Below, one piece after another: positions 7,649 through 15,840 of a stretch of DNA of 36,605 nt (position 1 is the stretch's first letter; each line of letters starts with the position of its first letter). The DNA comes from Cyanobacteria bacterium SIG27. Its GTDB lineage: Bacteria; Cyanobacteriota; Vampirovibrionia; Gastranaerophilales; Gastranaerophilaceae. The stretch spans positions 1 to 36,605 of the forward strand of contig SUTT01000019.1 of NCBI GenBank assembly GCA_015152565.1, given 5' to 3'. The notes beneath the pieces were generated by a model. That model saw only the letters and a program-made list of their open reading frames with translations. It did not search any database and was not told the DNA's origin. The position numbers and the translations under genes are program-made.

Positions 7649-9298
7649 ATGTTAAACCCCGTTTCAAATATACGCAGTTATAAAAATATCTCTTTTTGTG
7701 CAAAAAATCTTCACACCAAAAAAGTTGAAGATTTAACCTTCAGCGAGAAAATTGAACTTTTAAGAGCCTATGGATTGTCAAAAGAAGAGATTTTAAAAAT
7801 TTCAAAAGAAGATAACAGATACATAAATCAATTTATCATGGCAAAAAGATATGGTGCAAATAAAACTGTAGCTTTTGAATTTGCAAATTTTTCAGCTGAG
7901 GATTTCAAAAAAGCGCAAGATTTGATCACTCAAGAAGCCGAAATTGGCTGTATTTCGGAAATATTAAAACTCACAAAACAACAAAGCGCAAAAATGGAAT
8001 ATTTAATTAAGAAAAAAATCGACACAACAATAGCTCTTGAAATATCAAAGCTTGATGATAAAGCATTTGAAAAAGCAACAAGACTTTTAAAAAGAGGTAT
8101 TGAAGAAAGCTCTATATTACATCTTATTCGATTACCAGAAAATGAATGTGAACAATCAGTTGCTTTATTAAGAATCGGAATACCACGTTATCAAATCGAT
8201 TTAATAAATAAGCCAACAAATGTATCAAGCGGAATAAATGAAAAAATCCTAAGCTTAATGCAAAAAGGAATAAAATATCCAACCGCAAGACTCTGTATCA
8301 ATAACCCAACTTATGATGACTTTCTTAAAAAAGGCTACAGTGCCACAACAAGCGCCGTTTTAACACATTTAAAAGAATATGAAAACATCAGCGACGATGA
8401 AGCAAAATTAAGCGCAGATATAATTAAAGTTATCGAAAGAAATTCACAAAAATCAAAAGACTTTACTGGTAATCTGATTGATTTTATAGAAGATTGTCTT
8501 GCTCAAAACTATGACCTTGAAGATTTATATAGTTATGTATCAAAAATTAATTTTGATAAATTGAAGCAAATTGCTCCGCAAATGGTTAAATACACAAGTG
8601 AACAACTAATTAAATTTCTTCAGTGGCACTATGAAAATTATACGCAAAATTTTGATACATCAACACTTGATTTAGGCGATTTAACCAAACATTTGCAAGA
8701 AAATTATCTAAAAAAAGTCGATTTGGATACCCTCCTGACTGCTCATCCTCTAACAAGAAGAGAGGTTGGTCAAATTCCCGATAATTGGCTAGAAAAAGCT
8801 CAAGATAAAGATAAAGCAACAAAACAAATTTATAAAGCCATTAAAGATTTTCAAGGCAGAAAAGATATAGATAAGCTAGCTCAAAATTTAAGCCAAATTT
8901 TAAATACAAAAGTCAAAGTTGAAAAAATTGGACAAGGTGCTTTTGGCTTTACCTACAAAATAACGGTTCAAAATTGCTCTCCTGTTTGTCTAAAAATTTT
9001 TATTCGCTCATCAAGAAATGATTTTGCACTAGGTCATGGTCCAAAACAAGAAATTCAAACAGGTCTATTTTTAAATAGACACAGCAATGACTATGTACAA
9101 GTGCTTTTTGGGAAAGTTGAAACACAATATACAAAAGATGGCTTTTTAGTAACTCAATTTCTAGACGGAACAACAACTCAATTAAGAAAAAAGAACATTT
9201 TATCTAATTGCAATATTAGATACTACGACGACAGAGATGCCAATAAAATAAATAATACTATCATTGATTTTGGCGGAGTAGAAATTATTTCCACCTAG
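7649..9298 (+). CDS. Helical-repeat protein with C-terminal truncated kinase-like domain (paralogue 1)
   Basis: 549 residues. The N-terminus carries N-I-S-F-C-A-K (13-19), shared almost exactly with the paralogue at 10664. Residues about 35-235 are helical repeats of about 27 residues marked by L-[KR]-x-G (for example G150, G177, G207). From about 425 a kinase-like fold is seen: glycine loop IGQGAFGFTYKI (G428-G433), Lys449 in LKIF, Glu468, hinge TQFLDG, then Asp527 and Asn532 in the catalytic-loop spacing D-x4-N, and IIDFGG (DFG 540-542). The protein ends seven residues after the DFG, so the activation segment and the rest of the C-lobe are missing. It may be a minimal kinase or a pseudokinase. 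No Shine-Dalgarno is visible. Its 3' end overlaps the opposite MFS gene by 14 bases. Confidence 0.8.
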   Translation: MLNPVSNIRSYKNISFCAKNLHTKKVEDLTFSEKIELLRAYGLSKEEILKISKEDNRYINQFIMAKRYGANKTVAFEFANFSAEDFKKAQDLITQEAEIGCISEILKLTKQQSAKMEYLIKKKIDTTIALEISKLDDKAFEKATRLLKRGIEESSILHLIRLPENECEQSVALLRIGIPRYQIDLINKPTNVSSGINEKILSLMQKGIKYPTARLCINNPTYDDFLKKGYSATTSAVLTHLKEYENISDDEAKLSADIIKVIERNSQKSKDFTGNLIDFIEDCLAQNYDLEDLYSYVSKINFDKLKQIAPQMVKYTSEQLIKFLQWHYENYTQNFDTSTLDLGDLTKHLQENYLKKVDLDTLLTAHPLTRREVGQIPDNWLEKAQDKDKATKQIYKAIKDFQGRKDIDKLAQNLSQILNTKVKVEKIGQGAFGFTYKITVQNCSPVCLKIFIRSSRNDFALGHGPKQEIQTGLFLNRHSNDYVQVLFGKVETQYTKDGFLVTQFLDGTTTQLRKKNILSNCNIRYYDDRDANKINNTIIDFGGVEIIST

Positions 9299-10601
9299 CT
9301 TCAATTTCTTCTAAGCTTACTCCTTTTGTTTCAGGAACAACAAAATAAACAAAGAAAATTGAAACAACACAAATTAAAGCAAAGATTAGAAATGTTATAC
9401 TTCCACCAAACTTTGATAAAGATATTGGAAATAAGCCCGTTACTATAAAATTAAAAATAAAATTAGAAATAATAGCAACGCTCATTGCACTTCCTCGATA
9501 TTTCAAAGGAAAAACTTCTGAAATCAACAATAAACCAATTGGTCCTAAAGACATTGAAAAAGAAACGATATAAACAGCACAAGAAATGATTGCTAAATAT
9601 TTCACAAAAGAAAAATCTAAAACAAAAACACTTGATAAAACCAATAAACTTAAAAGCATTCCAGATAACCCAACAAACAACAATGGTTTTCTACCGAGTT
9701 TATCAACAAAAGCTAAAGCTACAAAAGTCATTAAAAAGTTAATTAAACCAATAAAAATAGTTATAAACAGCGCATCTTGATTAGACGAAAAACCAAGGTT
9801 TTTAAATATAGTTGGTGCGTAATAGATTATTGCATTAATTCCTGTTGCAATTTGAACAAACATTATCCCAATTCCAATCACAAAAGGCATAATTAGCTTT
9901 TTATTTAATTTTATTTTTTCATTTTGGCTGATTGTATTTTTGATATTTTCAATTTCTAATTCAATATCGCAATTAAAATTTAGCTTTTGAAGCGCAACTT
10001 CTGCTTCATTAATTCGATTTTTTAAAACATACCATCTTGGAGTGTCTTTTTGTTTTATCATTCCAAAAAACAAAATCAAAGCCGGCACCGCTCCGCAAAA
10101 AAGCATAGCTCGCCAAGAAGTTTCTAAATTAGCGCAAAAATAATTAACTAAATACGAAAATAAAATTCCAAAAGTTAGCGCAATTTGATAACAAGAAACA
10201 ATTCCGCCTCGTTTTTCTTTTGTTGAAATTTCGCTTAAATATAAAGGACCTGCAAAACTAACAATTCCAATAGCACTTCCAACAAACATTCTTGAAATTA
10301 TTAATTGATAAATATTACCTGAAATTGAGCAAAATATTGAACCAAAAACAAAAATTAAAGAACTTAAAATTAAAATATTTTTTCTTCCAATTTTATCAAC
10401 CAAAAAACCATTAATTAATGCACCAAAAACAGCACCGATTGAAACAGAACTAACTAAAAGCCCCGATAATTCCGGAGTTAATTTAAAACTCTGCGAAACA
10501 TACAACAAGGCTCCTGAAATAACCCCAGTATCAAACCCAGACAACAACCCGCTCAAAGCTGCAAAAAACACAGCGATATATAAATAAATCTCTTTTTTCA
10601 T
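9285..10601 (-). CDS. MFS sugar porter (sugar:H+ symporter family)
   Basis: 438 residues with about 12 hydrophobic segments, the usual size for the sugar porter branch of the major facilitator superfamily. Diagnostic stretches are GFDTGVISGALLY in the first helix, D-K-I-G-R-K between helices 2 and 3, RMFVGSAIGIVS with P-L-Y-L-S-E-I, the second-half repeat D-K-L-G-R-K-P, and the C-terminal PETKGVSLEEIE. It probably imports a hexose or pentose with H+ across the inner membrane; the exact sugar cannot be told. It sits on the opposite strand between two paralogous kinase-like genes. There is no Shine-Dalgarno; a TGCTATAAT extended -10 lies six bases before the ATG. Confidence 0.95.
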   Translation of the reverse strand: MKKEIYLYIAVFFAALSGLLSGFDTGVISGALLYVSQSFKLTPELSGLLVSSVSIGAVFGALINGFLVDKIGRKNILILSSLIFVFGSIFCSISGNIYQLIISRMFVGSAIGIVSFAGPLYLSEISTKEKRGGIVSCYQIALTFGILFSYLVNYFCANLETSWRAMLFCGAVPALILFFGMIKQKDTPRWYVLKNRINEAEVALQKLNFNCDIELEIENIKNTISQNEKIKLNKKLIMPFVIGIGIMFVQIATGINAIIYYAPTIFKNLGFSSNQDALFITIFIGLINFLMTFVALAFVDKLGRKPLLFVGLSGMLLSLLVLSSVFVLDFSFVKYLAIISCAVYIVSFSMSLGPIGLLLISEVFPLKYRGSAMSVAIISNFIFNFIVTGLFPISLSKFGGSITFLIFALICVVSIFFVYFVVPETKGVSLEEIEARWK

Positions 10602-10616
10602 AAATTTATTATAGCA
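10602..10616 (-). promoter_or_regulatory. Extended -10 placed for a leaderless MFS transcript
   Basis: Read on the minus strand, TG-C-TATAAT (hexamer 10608-10613) is followed by AAATTT and then the ATG at 10601. With normal -10 to start-site spacing, transcription would begin at or next to the A of ATG. No ribosome-binding site is present between the two. Confidence 0.5.
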
Positions 10617-10663
10617 GATTTTAGCAAGGAATATTTTTTTTAAGTTTTAAATAAATATCCCCT

Positions 10664-12196
10664 ATGAGAATATTACCACTAAATTTAAATACCAATATAA
10701 CAATTCCTCAAAACAAAATTTCTTTCTGCGCAAGACCTTTTAAAAAGCAAAACAAAGATAGTTTTGATAAAAATCTTGATGCTTTAATAGATAAAAGAAT
10801 AAAAGAGCTTGAACAAAGAGGTGTTGGATATAATGACATTGTAAAAATCGGAGTATTAGATGAACATCAATATCAAAAGCTATTATTTTTACTAGATAAA
10901 GGCGTTGATAGTAAAGATATAGGAAATTTTATCGGAATAGATGATGAAAAATGCATAAAATTAGTAAAGCTCTTAAAAGCAGGTATTGCATCTTCGCAGG
11001 CAGATACAATTTTGCAATTTAGCGAAAAACAATTTCAAATCACCCTAATGTTAATAAAATCTGGCGCAACCGTAGAAGGTGTAACTTATTTTGCGCTTGA
11101 TTATAACAAAGAAAAAAGAGAAGAAATTATAGATTTAATCAAACAAGGCGTCCCATTTCAGATGGCAAAAGATTGCGCTACGCTAAAATCAAAAAAAGAA
11201 CTTTTTGAAAACTTTATAAATTTAGGATATGACAAATTAACATCTTCAATTTTTGCTCATTCAAATGATATTCAAAAATCAGATGAAAAAACACAAAAAA
11301 GCTGTGCTGATTTAATTCAATCCATAAGGAAACACTCTAAAAAAAGCTATGATTTTCCAAATAGGTTTATCGATTTTATTAAAGAAAGCTTTAAATATGA
11401 TGGCAATTTAGAAGATTTCAACAAATATGTTAATAGTATTAATTTTGATGAATTGTTTAAAACCGCCCCTGTAATGAAAAAATATAGCGATACTGAGCTT
11501 TTAGATTTCCTTGAAACTCATTATATGAGAGATTGTAGCGACTTTAGCAAAGAAGACTTAACTTTTAATAATTTAAGCGAATTTTTATCTCAAAACTATA
11601 TTAATGCAATAACTCTAGATAAACTTTTAAATTCATATCCTCTAACTTCAAGAAATATTGGCGAAATTCCCGCCGATTGGCTCGATAAAGTGCAAGACAA
11701 AACAAAAGCACAAAAAGAAATTTATGAAGCTATTTTTGCTTTTCAGCACCATAAAGATGAAAAAAGCCTTGCAGATGACTTAACAAGAATTTTAAATAAA
11801 AAAACAAATGTTAAAAAGCTAAACTCTGGCGCCTTTGGAACAGGTTATAAAATAGAAATTGAAAACGCAATCACAACAGCGCTTAAAATTTTTAAACCTA
11901 AAAATTATACTTACGGAAAATCATGGCATGGAAGAAATATTGAACCGCAAGTTGCGCTTTTTGTAAACAACAATAGCGATAAATTTGTAAAAATGTATTT
12001 TGGTTGTGTTTGTTCCAAAATGCAAAGGGATGGCTTTATTGTAACTCAATTCCTCGATAATCAAACAGCAGCAGAACAAACACATCCAAGTGAAAAAAGA
12101 AAATACAAAATCGAACTCCACGATTGTAATGAAAACAATTTAATTAAAGGTAAAATAATCGACTTTGGCGCAATTGAAGTAATAGAAAATTGTTAA
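10664..12196 (+). CDS. Helical-repeat protein with C-terminal truncated kinase-like domain (paralogue 2)
   Basis: 510 residues, clearly paralogous to the product of 7649-9298. Both share the N-terminal I-S-F-C-A-[KR] (19-24 here), the middle region, PLTSRNIGEIPADWLDK-like text at about 326-342, and the same kinase-like end. Helical repeats are marked by L-[KD]-x-G at G80, G107, G134, G162 and G188, a period of about 27 residues. The kinase-like part has NSGAFGTGYKI (387-397), Lys408 in LKIF, Glu427, H486-D487 with Asn492 (HD-x4-N) and IIDFGAIEV (DFG 500-502). It ends eight residues after DFG. All residues needed for ATP and metal binding are present, so catalysis is conceivable, but the substrate-binding C-lobe is absent. 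No Shine-Dalgarno is visible. Confidence 0.8.
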   Translation: MRILPLNLNTNITIPQNKISFCARPFKKQNKDSFDKNLDALIDKRIKELEQRGVGYNDIVKIGVLDEHQYQKLLFLLDKGVDSKDIGNFIGIDDEKCIKLVKLLKAGIASSQADTILQFSEKQFQITLMLIKSGATVEGVTYFALDYNKEKREEIIDLIKQGVPFQMAKDCATLKSKKELFENFINLGYDKLTSSIFAHSNDIQKSDEKTQKSCADLIQSIRKHSKKSYDFPNRFIDFIKESFKYDGNLEDFNKYVNSINFDELFKTAPVMKKYSDTELLDFLETHYMRDCSDFSKEDLTFNNLSEFLSQNYINAITLDKLLNSYPLTSRNIGEIPADWLDKVQDKTKAQKEIYEAIFAFQHHKDEKSLADDLTRILNKKTNVKKLNSGAFGTGYKIEIENAITTALKIFKPKNYTYGKSWHGRNIEPQVALFVNNNSDKFVKMYFGCVCSKMQRDGFIVTQFLDNQTAAEQTHPSEKRKYKIELHDCNENNLIKGKIIDFGAIEVIENC

Positions 12197-12271
12197 GAAA
12201 ACATAATTTCGTGTTATTTTATTATTTTTGTGCGAAAATATAAAAAAAGACATTTTATAAAGGGGTTAGGA

Positions 12272-12481
12272 ATGGCGCATATTGTAATAGACGAGAATAA
12301 ATGCAAATCATGTTATTTATGCGTTGATGTTTGTCCCAAAAAGATGATTAAAAAAAGCGAAAAAATAGGTAAAACTGGGGAATTTATAGTAGAATTTGAC
12401 AAAGAAAAAAACGAATGCATAGGCTGCGCTCAATGTGCGCTTGTATGCCCAGATATTGCCATAGTAGAAGTATATAAATAA
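12272..12481 (+). CDS. vorD: 2-oxoacid:ferredoxin oxidoreductase, ferredoxin (delta) subunit
   Basis: 69 residues when started at the ATG at 12272, which has AGGGG seven bases upstream. A GTG at 12230 is in frame but has no ribosome-binding site. Two [4Fe-4S] motifs of the form C-x2-C-x2-C-x3-C-P are visible: Cys 11/14/17/21 and Cys 49/52/55/59. The protein carries electrons from the catalytic subunits to an external ferredoxin. It is the first gene of the operon; its stop overlaps the start of the alpha-subunit gene (AATAATG) by one base. In this enzyme family a separate delta subunit of this size is typical of the four-subunit forms. Confidence 0.92.
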   Translation: MAHIVIDENKCKSCYLCVDVCPKKMIKKSEKIGKTGEFIVEFDKEKNECIGCAQCALVCPDIAIVEVYK

Positions 12482-13554
12482 TGAATGAAAAAGAACTGTT
12501 AAAAGGAAATATAGCAATAGCCAAAGCTGCACTAAACTGCGGTTGCAGTTGCTATTTTGGCTATCCAATCACTCCTCAAACAGAAATTGGTGAATATTTA
12601 AGCGAAGAAATGCAAGAAAAAAAGCTTGCGTTTGTTTGCGCAGAATCCGAAATTGCAGCAATCAATATGGCGCTAGGCGCTGCAACCAGCGGCGCTAAGG
12701 TTATGACTACAAGTTCATCTTGTGCAGTTTCTCTTATGCAAGAAAGCTTGTCTTATGCAACAAGCGATGAACTACCTATTGTCCTAGTTAATGTTATGAG
12801 GGCAGGTCCCGGACAAGGATATATTTATCCATCTCAAGGAGATTATAATCAAGCAACAATCGGCGGAGGAAACGGAGATTATAAAACAATTGTCCTTGCT
12901 CCATCAACCGTTCAAGAGTGTATTGATATGACATATCGAGTTTTTTATTTATCTCAAAAATACAAAACTCCTGCAATCTTACTTTTAGATGGTTTATTAG
13001 GTCAAATGGCAGAACCGGCCATAGTTGGAGTTAACCCATATCCAGAAATTGACAATTCTTCTTGGGTTTTAGATGGTGCAAAAAATAGGCCTTCAAGAAA
13101 AATTCACTCTTTAGAGCCAGACCAAACAAAATTAAATCAACACATTTTTAAACTTCATCAAAAATTTATGCAAATCGAACAAAATGAAATAGATTATGAA
13201 GAATTTATGTGTGATGACGCTGAATACATCATCACTGCCTTTGGTTCAATGGCAAGAAGTGCAAAAACCGTTTGTGAATTTTATAGAAGCCATGGGGTTA
13301 AATTTGGCGTATTTAGACCGAAAACCTTATACCCTTTCCCAGCAAAAAGACTTGCTGAGCTATCTCAAAAAGTGAAATTAATTATAGATATAGAAATGAA
13401 TCTAGGGCAAATGCTTCGAGATGTTAGACTCGCAGTGTTGCAAAATACTCAAATTTCATTCATCGGAAAGCCTGTTGGAGATTGGTTAAAACCAAACGAA
13501 ATAATTAAAACTATAGATAATATAATTGGAGAAAAATATGCAACAAGTCTATAG
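12481..13554 (+). CDS. vorB: 2-oxoacid:ferredoxin oxidoreductase alpha subunit, VorB type
   Basis: 357 residues. The opening K-G-N-I-A-I-A-K-A-A-L-N-C-G and FGYPITPQTEIGEYLS (about 26-41) and the stretch E-S-E-I-A-A-I-N-M-A-L-G-A-A resemble the subunit annotated as VorB (3-methyl-2-oxobutanoate/2-ketoisovalerate:ferredoxin oxidoreductase). So do RAGPGQGYIYPSQGDYNQA (about 106-124) and G-N-G-D-Y. With the beta, gamma and delta subunits it oxidatively decarboxylates a 2-oxoacid with CoA to an acyl-CoA, reducing ferredoxin in the anaerobic cytosol. A 2-oxoglutarate specificity (KorA) cannot be excluded by eye. The gene overlaps both neighbours. Confidence 0.88.
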   Translation: MNEKELLKGNIAIAKAALNCGCSCYFGYPITPQTEIGEYLSEEMQEKKLAFVCAESEIAAINMALGAATSGAKVMTTSSSCAVSLMQESLSYATSDELPIVLVNVMRAGPGQGYIYPSQGDYNQATIGGGNGDYKTIVLAPSTVQECIDMTYRVFYLSQKYKTPAILLLDGLLGQMAEPAIVGVNPYPEIDNSSWVLDGAKNRPSRKIHSLEPDQTKLNQHIFKLHQKFMQIEQNEIDYEEFMCDDAEYIITAFGSMARSAKTVCEFYRSHGVKFGVFRPKTLYPFPAKRLAELSQKVKLIIDIEMNLGQMLRDVRLAVLQNTQISFIGKPVGDWLKPNEIIKTIDNIIGEKYATSL

Positions 13555-14296
13555 TAAACCAAAATCAATAAAAGAAAATTCAAGCTTCACTTTCTGCTCA
13601 GGTTGCGACCATGGGCTTGCAATTAAATTAGTAGCCGAAGTTATAGATGAACTTAATTTACAAGAAGAAACAATCGCAGTAGCATCTTCTGGCTGTTCTG
13701 TATTTTTATATGACTTTTTAGATGTTGATTGCGTAGAATCTCCACACGGTCGAGCTTGTGCCGTTGCAACAGGAATTAAAAGAGCGCATAGAGCAAAAGG
13801 TGATGATAAATTTGTTTTTACTTATCAAGGTGATGGCGACTTTGCTTCGATTGGTATTGCAGAATCGCTTCATAGTGCTCTAAGAGGTGAAAACATTACG
13901 GCAATTTGTATAAATAATACAAACTACGGTATGACAGGAGGACAGCTTGCTCCAACAACCGTTATGGGGCAAATTACAACAACAAGCCCAACTGGCAGAA
14001 ATAAAGAATACCATGGCTATCCAATCAAAGCAGCAGAACATATCGCACTTTGTGACGGAACAAGCTTTTCAGCTCGAGTTGCACTTTATGATGTAAAAAA
14101 CATAATCAACACTAAAAAACAAATTAAAAAAGCTTTTGAATATCAAAAAAGAGGCTTAGGTTTTAGCTTCATTGAAATTTTATCAAGCTGTCCAACAAAT
14201 TGGAAATTATCTCCACAAGATTCACACAAAAAAATAGAGGAGAAATTAAGCAAAGTATATCCTCTAAAAGTATTTAAGGATATAGAAAATGAATAA
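13538..14296 (+). CDS. vorA: 2-oxoacid:ferredoxin oxidoreductase beta subunit (thiamine pyrophosphate binding)
   Basis: 252 residues from the ATG at 13538, which is preceded by GGAG at six bases; an in-frame TTG at 13526 lies within that signal and is less likely. The ATG lies 17 bases inside the alpha gene. Features of the TPP-binding subunit are F-C-S-G-C-D-H-G near the N-terminus, SSGCSVFLYDF, HGRACAVATGIKRA, the TPP/Mg motif GDGDFASIG with the downstream NNTNYGMTGGQLAPTT, and the late Cys in SSCPTNW. These Cys residues are candidates for the cluster in this subunit. It forms the catalytic core with the alpha subunit. Confidence 0.92.
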   Translation: MQQVYSKPKSIKENSSFTFCSGCDHGLAIKLVAEVIDELNLQEETIAVASSGCSVFLYDFLDVDCVESPHGRACAVATGIKRAHRAKGDDKFVFTYQGDGDFASIGIAESLHSALRGENITAICINNTNYGMTGGQLAPTTVMGQITTTSPTGRNKEYHGYPIKAAEHIALCDGTSFSARVALYDVKNIINTKKQIKKAFEYQKRGLGFSFIEILSSCPTNWKLSPQDSHKKIEEKLSKVYPLKVFKDIENE

Positions 14297-14828
14297 AAGT
14301 TTCTTAATTTCAGGCTCAGGCGGACAAGGAGTGTTGTCAATCGGTACGATTTTAGCAAATATATTTATGCTAAACAACCTAAACACAACCTACTGTTCTT
14401 CATACGGCGCAGAAATGAGAGGTGGAGCAGTAAATTGCGAAATCAATGTTTCTGATAGGGAAATTTTTAATTTTCAAAACGAAAAAATAGATTGCGTTGT
14501 TGCTCTCAATCAAACATCTTTTGATAAATTTATCTCAAAAGTGAAAGAAAATGGAACAATAATTGTTAATTCTTCTCTGACAAAAATTAAAAAAACAAGA
14601 CAAGATATTAAATATATCTTTGCACCATTAACTCAAGAAGCAATAAAACTGGGAAATATTAAAGTCACAAACTCAATTGCTCTTGGAATATTATCCAAAT
14701 TAACACTCAATTTTCCAATAGAAATCGTTAAAAAAACATACGAAAAAATATTAAAAAACAAAACAGAACTAATCCAAAAAAATCTTGAAGCATATCTTTT
14801 AGGCTTCAACTATGTTCAGGAAGGATAG
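14289..14828 (+). CDS. vorC: 2-oxoacid:ferredoxin oxidoreductase gamma subunit
   Basis: 179 residues, typical for the gamma domain. The N-terminus has SGSGGQGVLSIGTILA (about 8-23), and the middle has S-S-Y-G-A-E-M-R-G-G-A-V-N (about 38-50), both hallmarks of the family. The start overlaps the beta gene by eight bases. The next gene, fabH, begins two bases after its stop with GGAAGG upstream. The subunit completes the enzyme encoded by 12272-14296. The tight packing with fabH implies one transcript for the oxidoreductase and lipid genes. Confidence 0.92.
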   Translation: MNKSFLISGSGGQGVLSIGTILANIFMLNNLNTTYCSSYGAEMRGGAVNCEINVSDREIFNFQNEKIDCVVALNQTSFDKFISKVKENGTIIVNSSLTKIKKTRQDIKYIFAPLTQEAIKLGNIKVTNSIALGILSKLTLNFPIEIVKKTYEKILKNKTELIQKNLEAYLLGFNYVQEG

Positions 14829-14830
14829 AT

Positions 14831-15826
14831 ATGACTATAGGAACTAAAATAATTGCAATAGATTGCGAAGTTGCAAATAACGAAATAACGAATGAAGATT
14901 TAACTAAAATTTTAGATACATCTGATGAATGGATAACAACAAGAACTGGAATTAAGAAAAGAAGAGTTTTATCAGATAACGAAACATCAGTTGATTTAGG
15001 AATTAAAGTTGCTAAAAAAATTGTTCAAAGGGCAGATTTTAATCCGCTTGATTTTGATATGATTATCGCAGCTTCATCAGCTCCAGAAGAAGTTTTTCCA
15101 TCTGTTTCTTGTAGAATCCAAGGGGCAATTGGCGCAAAAAACGCAGCTTGCTTTGATGTTAAAGCAGCTTGCGCAGGGTTTATTTATGCTCTTAATATAG
15201 CTAATGCTTTGATTAAATCTGGATTATATAAAAACATTTTAATTGTAGCAACAGACGCTACAACAAAATTTACCGATTGGACAGACCGCTCAATTTGCGT
15301 TCTTTTCGGAGATGGAGCAGGGGCAGCTATCGTTTGTGCTGATGAAAATCAAGATGATATAGTTGGTATTGATTTAATCGCAGATGGCTCTTGCGCAGAT
15401 TATATTACCTTAAAAACCCAAGGCAAAAATTGCCCTTTAGTAAATCCAATTCAAGACGAAGTTAAACCTTTCATTCAAATGAAAGGCAAAGATGTTTATA
15501 AGTTTGTAATGCAAACAATTCCTCCAAAATTAGAAGAATTAATGCACAAAACAAACACAACAATTGATGATATTGATTATTTCATCCCTCATCAATCCAA
15601 TCAAAGAATGATTGACGCTTTAGCACAGCGCTTAAATATAGATAATTCAAAAGTAATTTCAAATATCGAACATTACGGAAATATGTCTGCCGCATCAATA
15701 CTTGTTGCAATAAGAGAAGGTATTGATAAAGGTGAATTAAAATTACCTGCAACCGTTATGCTTAGCGCTTTTGGTGCAGGAATGAGTGCAGGGAATGCAA
15801 TTATAAAACTGGAAAAGAATATATAA
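14831..15826 (+). CDS. fabH: Beta-ketoacyl-ACP synthase III
   Basis: 331 residues. It condenses a short acyl-CoA with malonyl-ACP to start fatty-acid synthesis. The catalytic triad is visible: Cys114 in AACAGF, His in IPHQSNQRM, and Asn in E-H-Y-G-N-M-S-A-A-S. The glycine-rich end (FGAGMSAGNAII) is typical. Its place two bases behind the VOR subunits suggests that it may use the branched-chain acyl-CoAs those make; primer preference cannot be read directly. An AGGAAGG ribosome-binding site lies in the end of vorC. No acpP or fabD lies nearby, unlike many fab clusters. Confidence 0.96.
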   Translation: MTIGTKIIAIDCEVANNEITNEDLTKILDTSDEWITTRTGIKKRRVLSDNETSVDLGIKVAKKIVQRADFNPLDFDMIIAASSAPEEVFPSVSCRIQGAIGAKNAACFDVKAACAGFIYALNIANALIKSGLYKNILIVATDATTKFTDWTDRSICVLFGDGAGAAIVCADENQDDIVGIDLIADGSCADYITLKTQGKNCPLVNPIQDEVKPFIQMKGKDVYKFVMQTIPPKLEELMHKTNTTIDDIDYFIPHQSNQRMIDALAQRLNIDNSKVISNIEHYGNMSAASILVAIREGIDKGELKLPATVMLSAFGAGMSAGNAIIKLEKNI

Positions 15827-15840
15827 TTTAGGAGAAAAGT

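Noticed and set aside
12230-12271. GTG start extending the ferredoxin by 14 residues.
   Set aside because: The ATG at 12272 has AGGGG upstream and begins right at the family's usual N-terminus; the extension is Lys/Arg-rich and unlike a ferredoxin.
12481-14828. Naming the oxidoreductase as 2-oxoglutarate:ferredoxin oxidoreductase (KorABCD).
   Set aside because: The alpha-subunit text is closer to what is annotated as VorB, and the fabH neighbour fits branched-chain substrates; the alternative is kept as a doubt in the entry.
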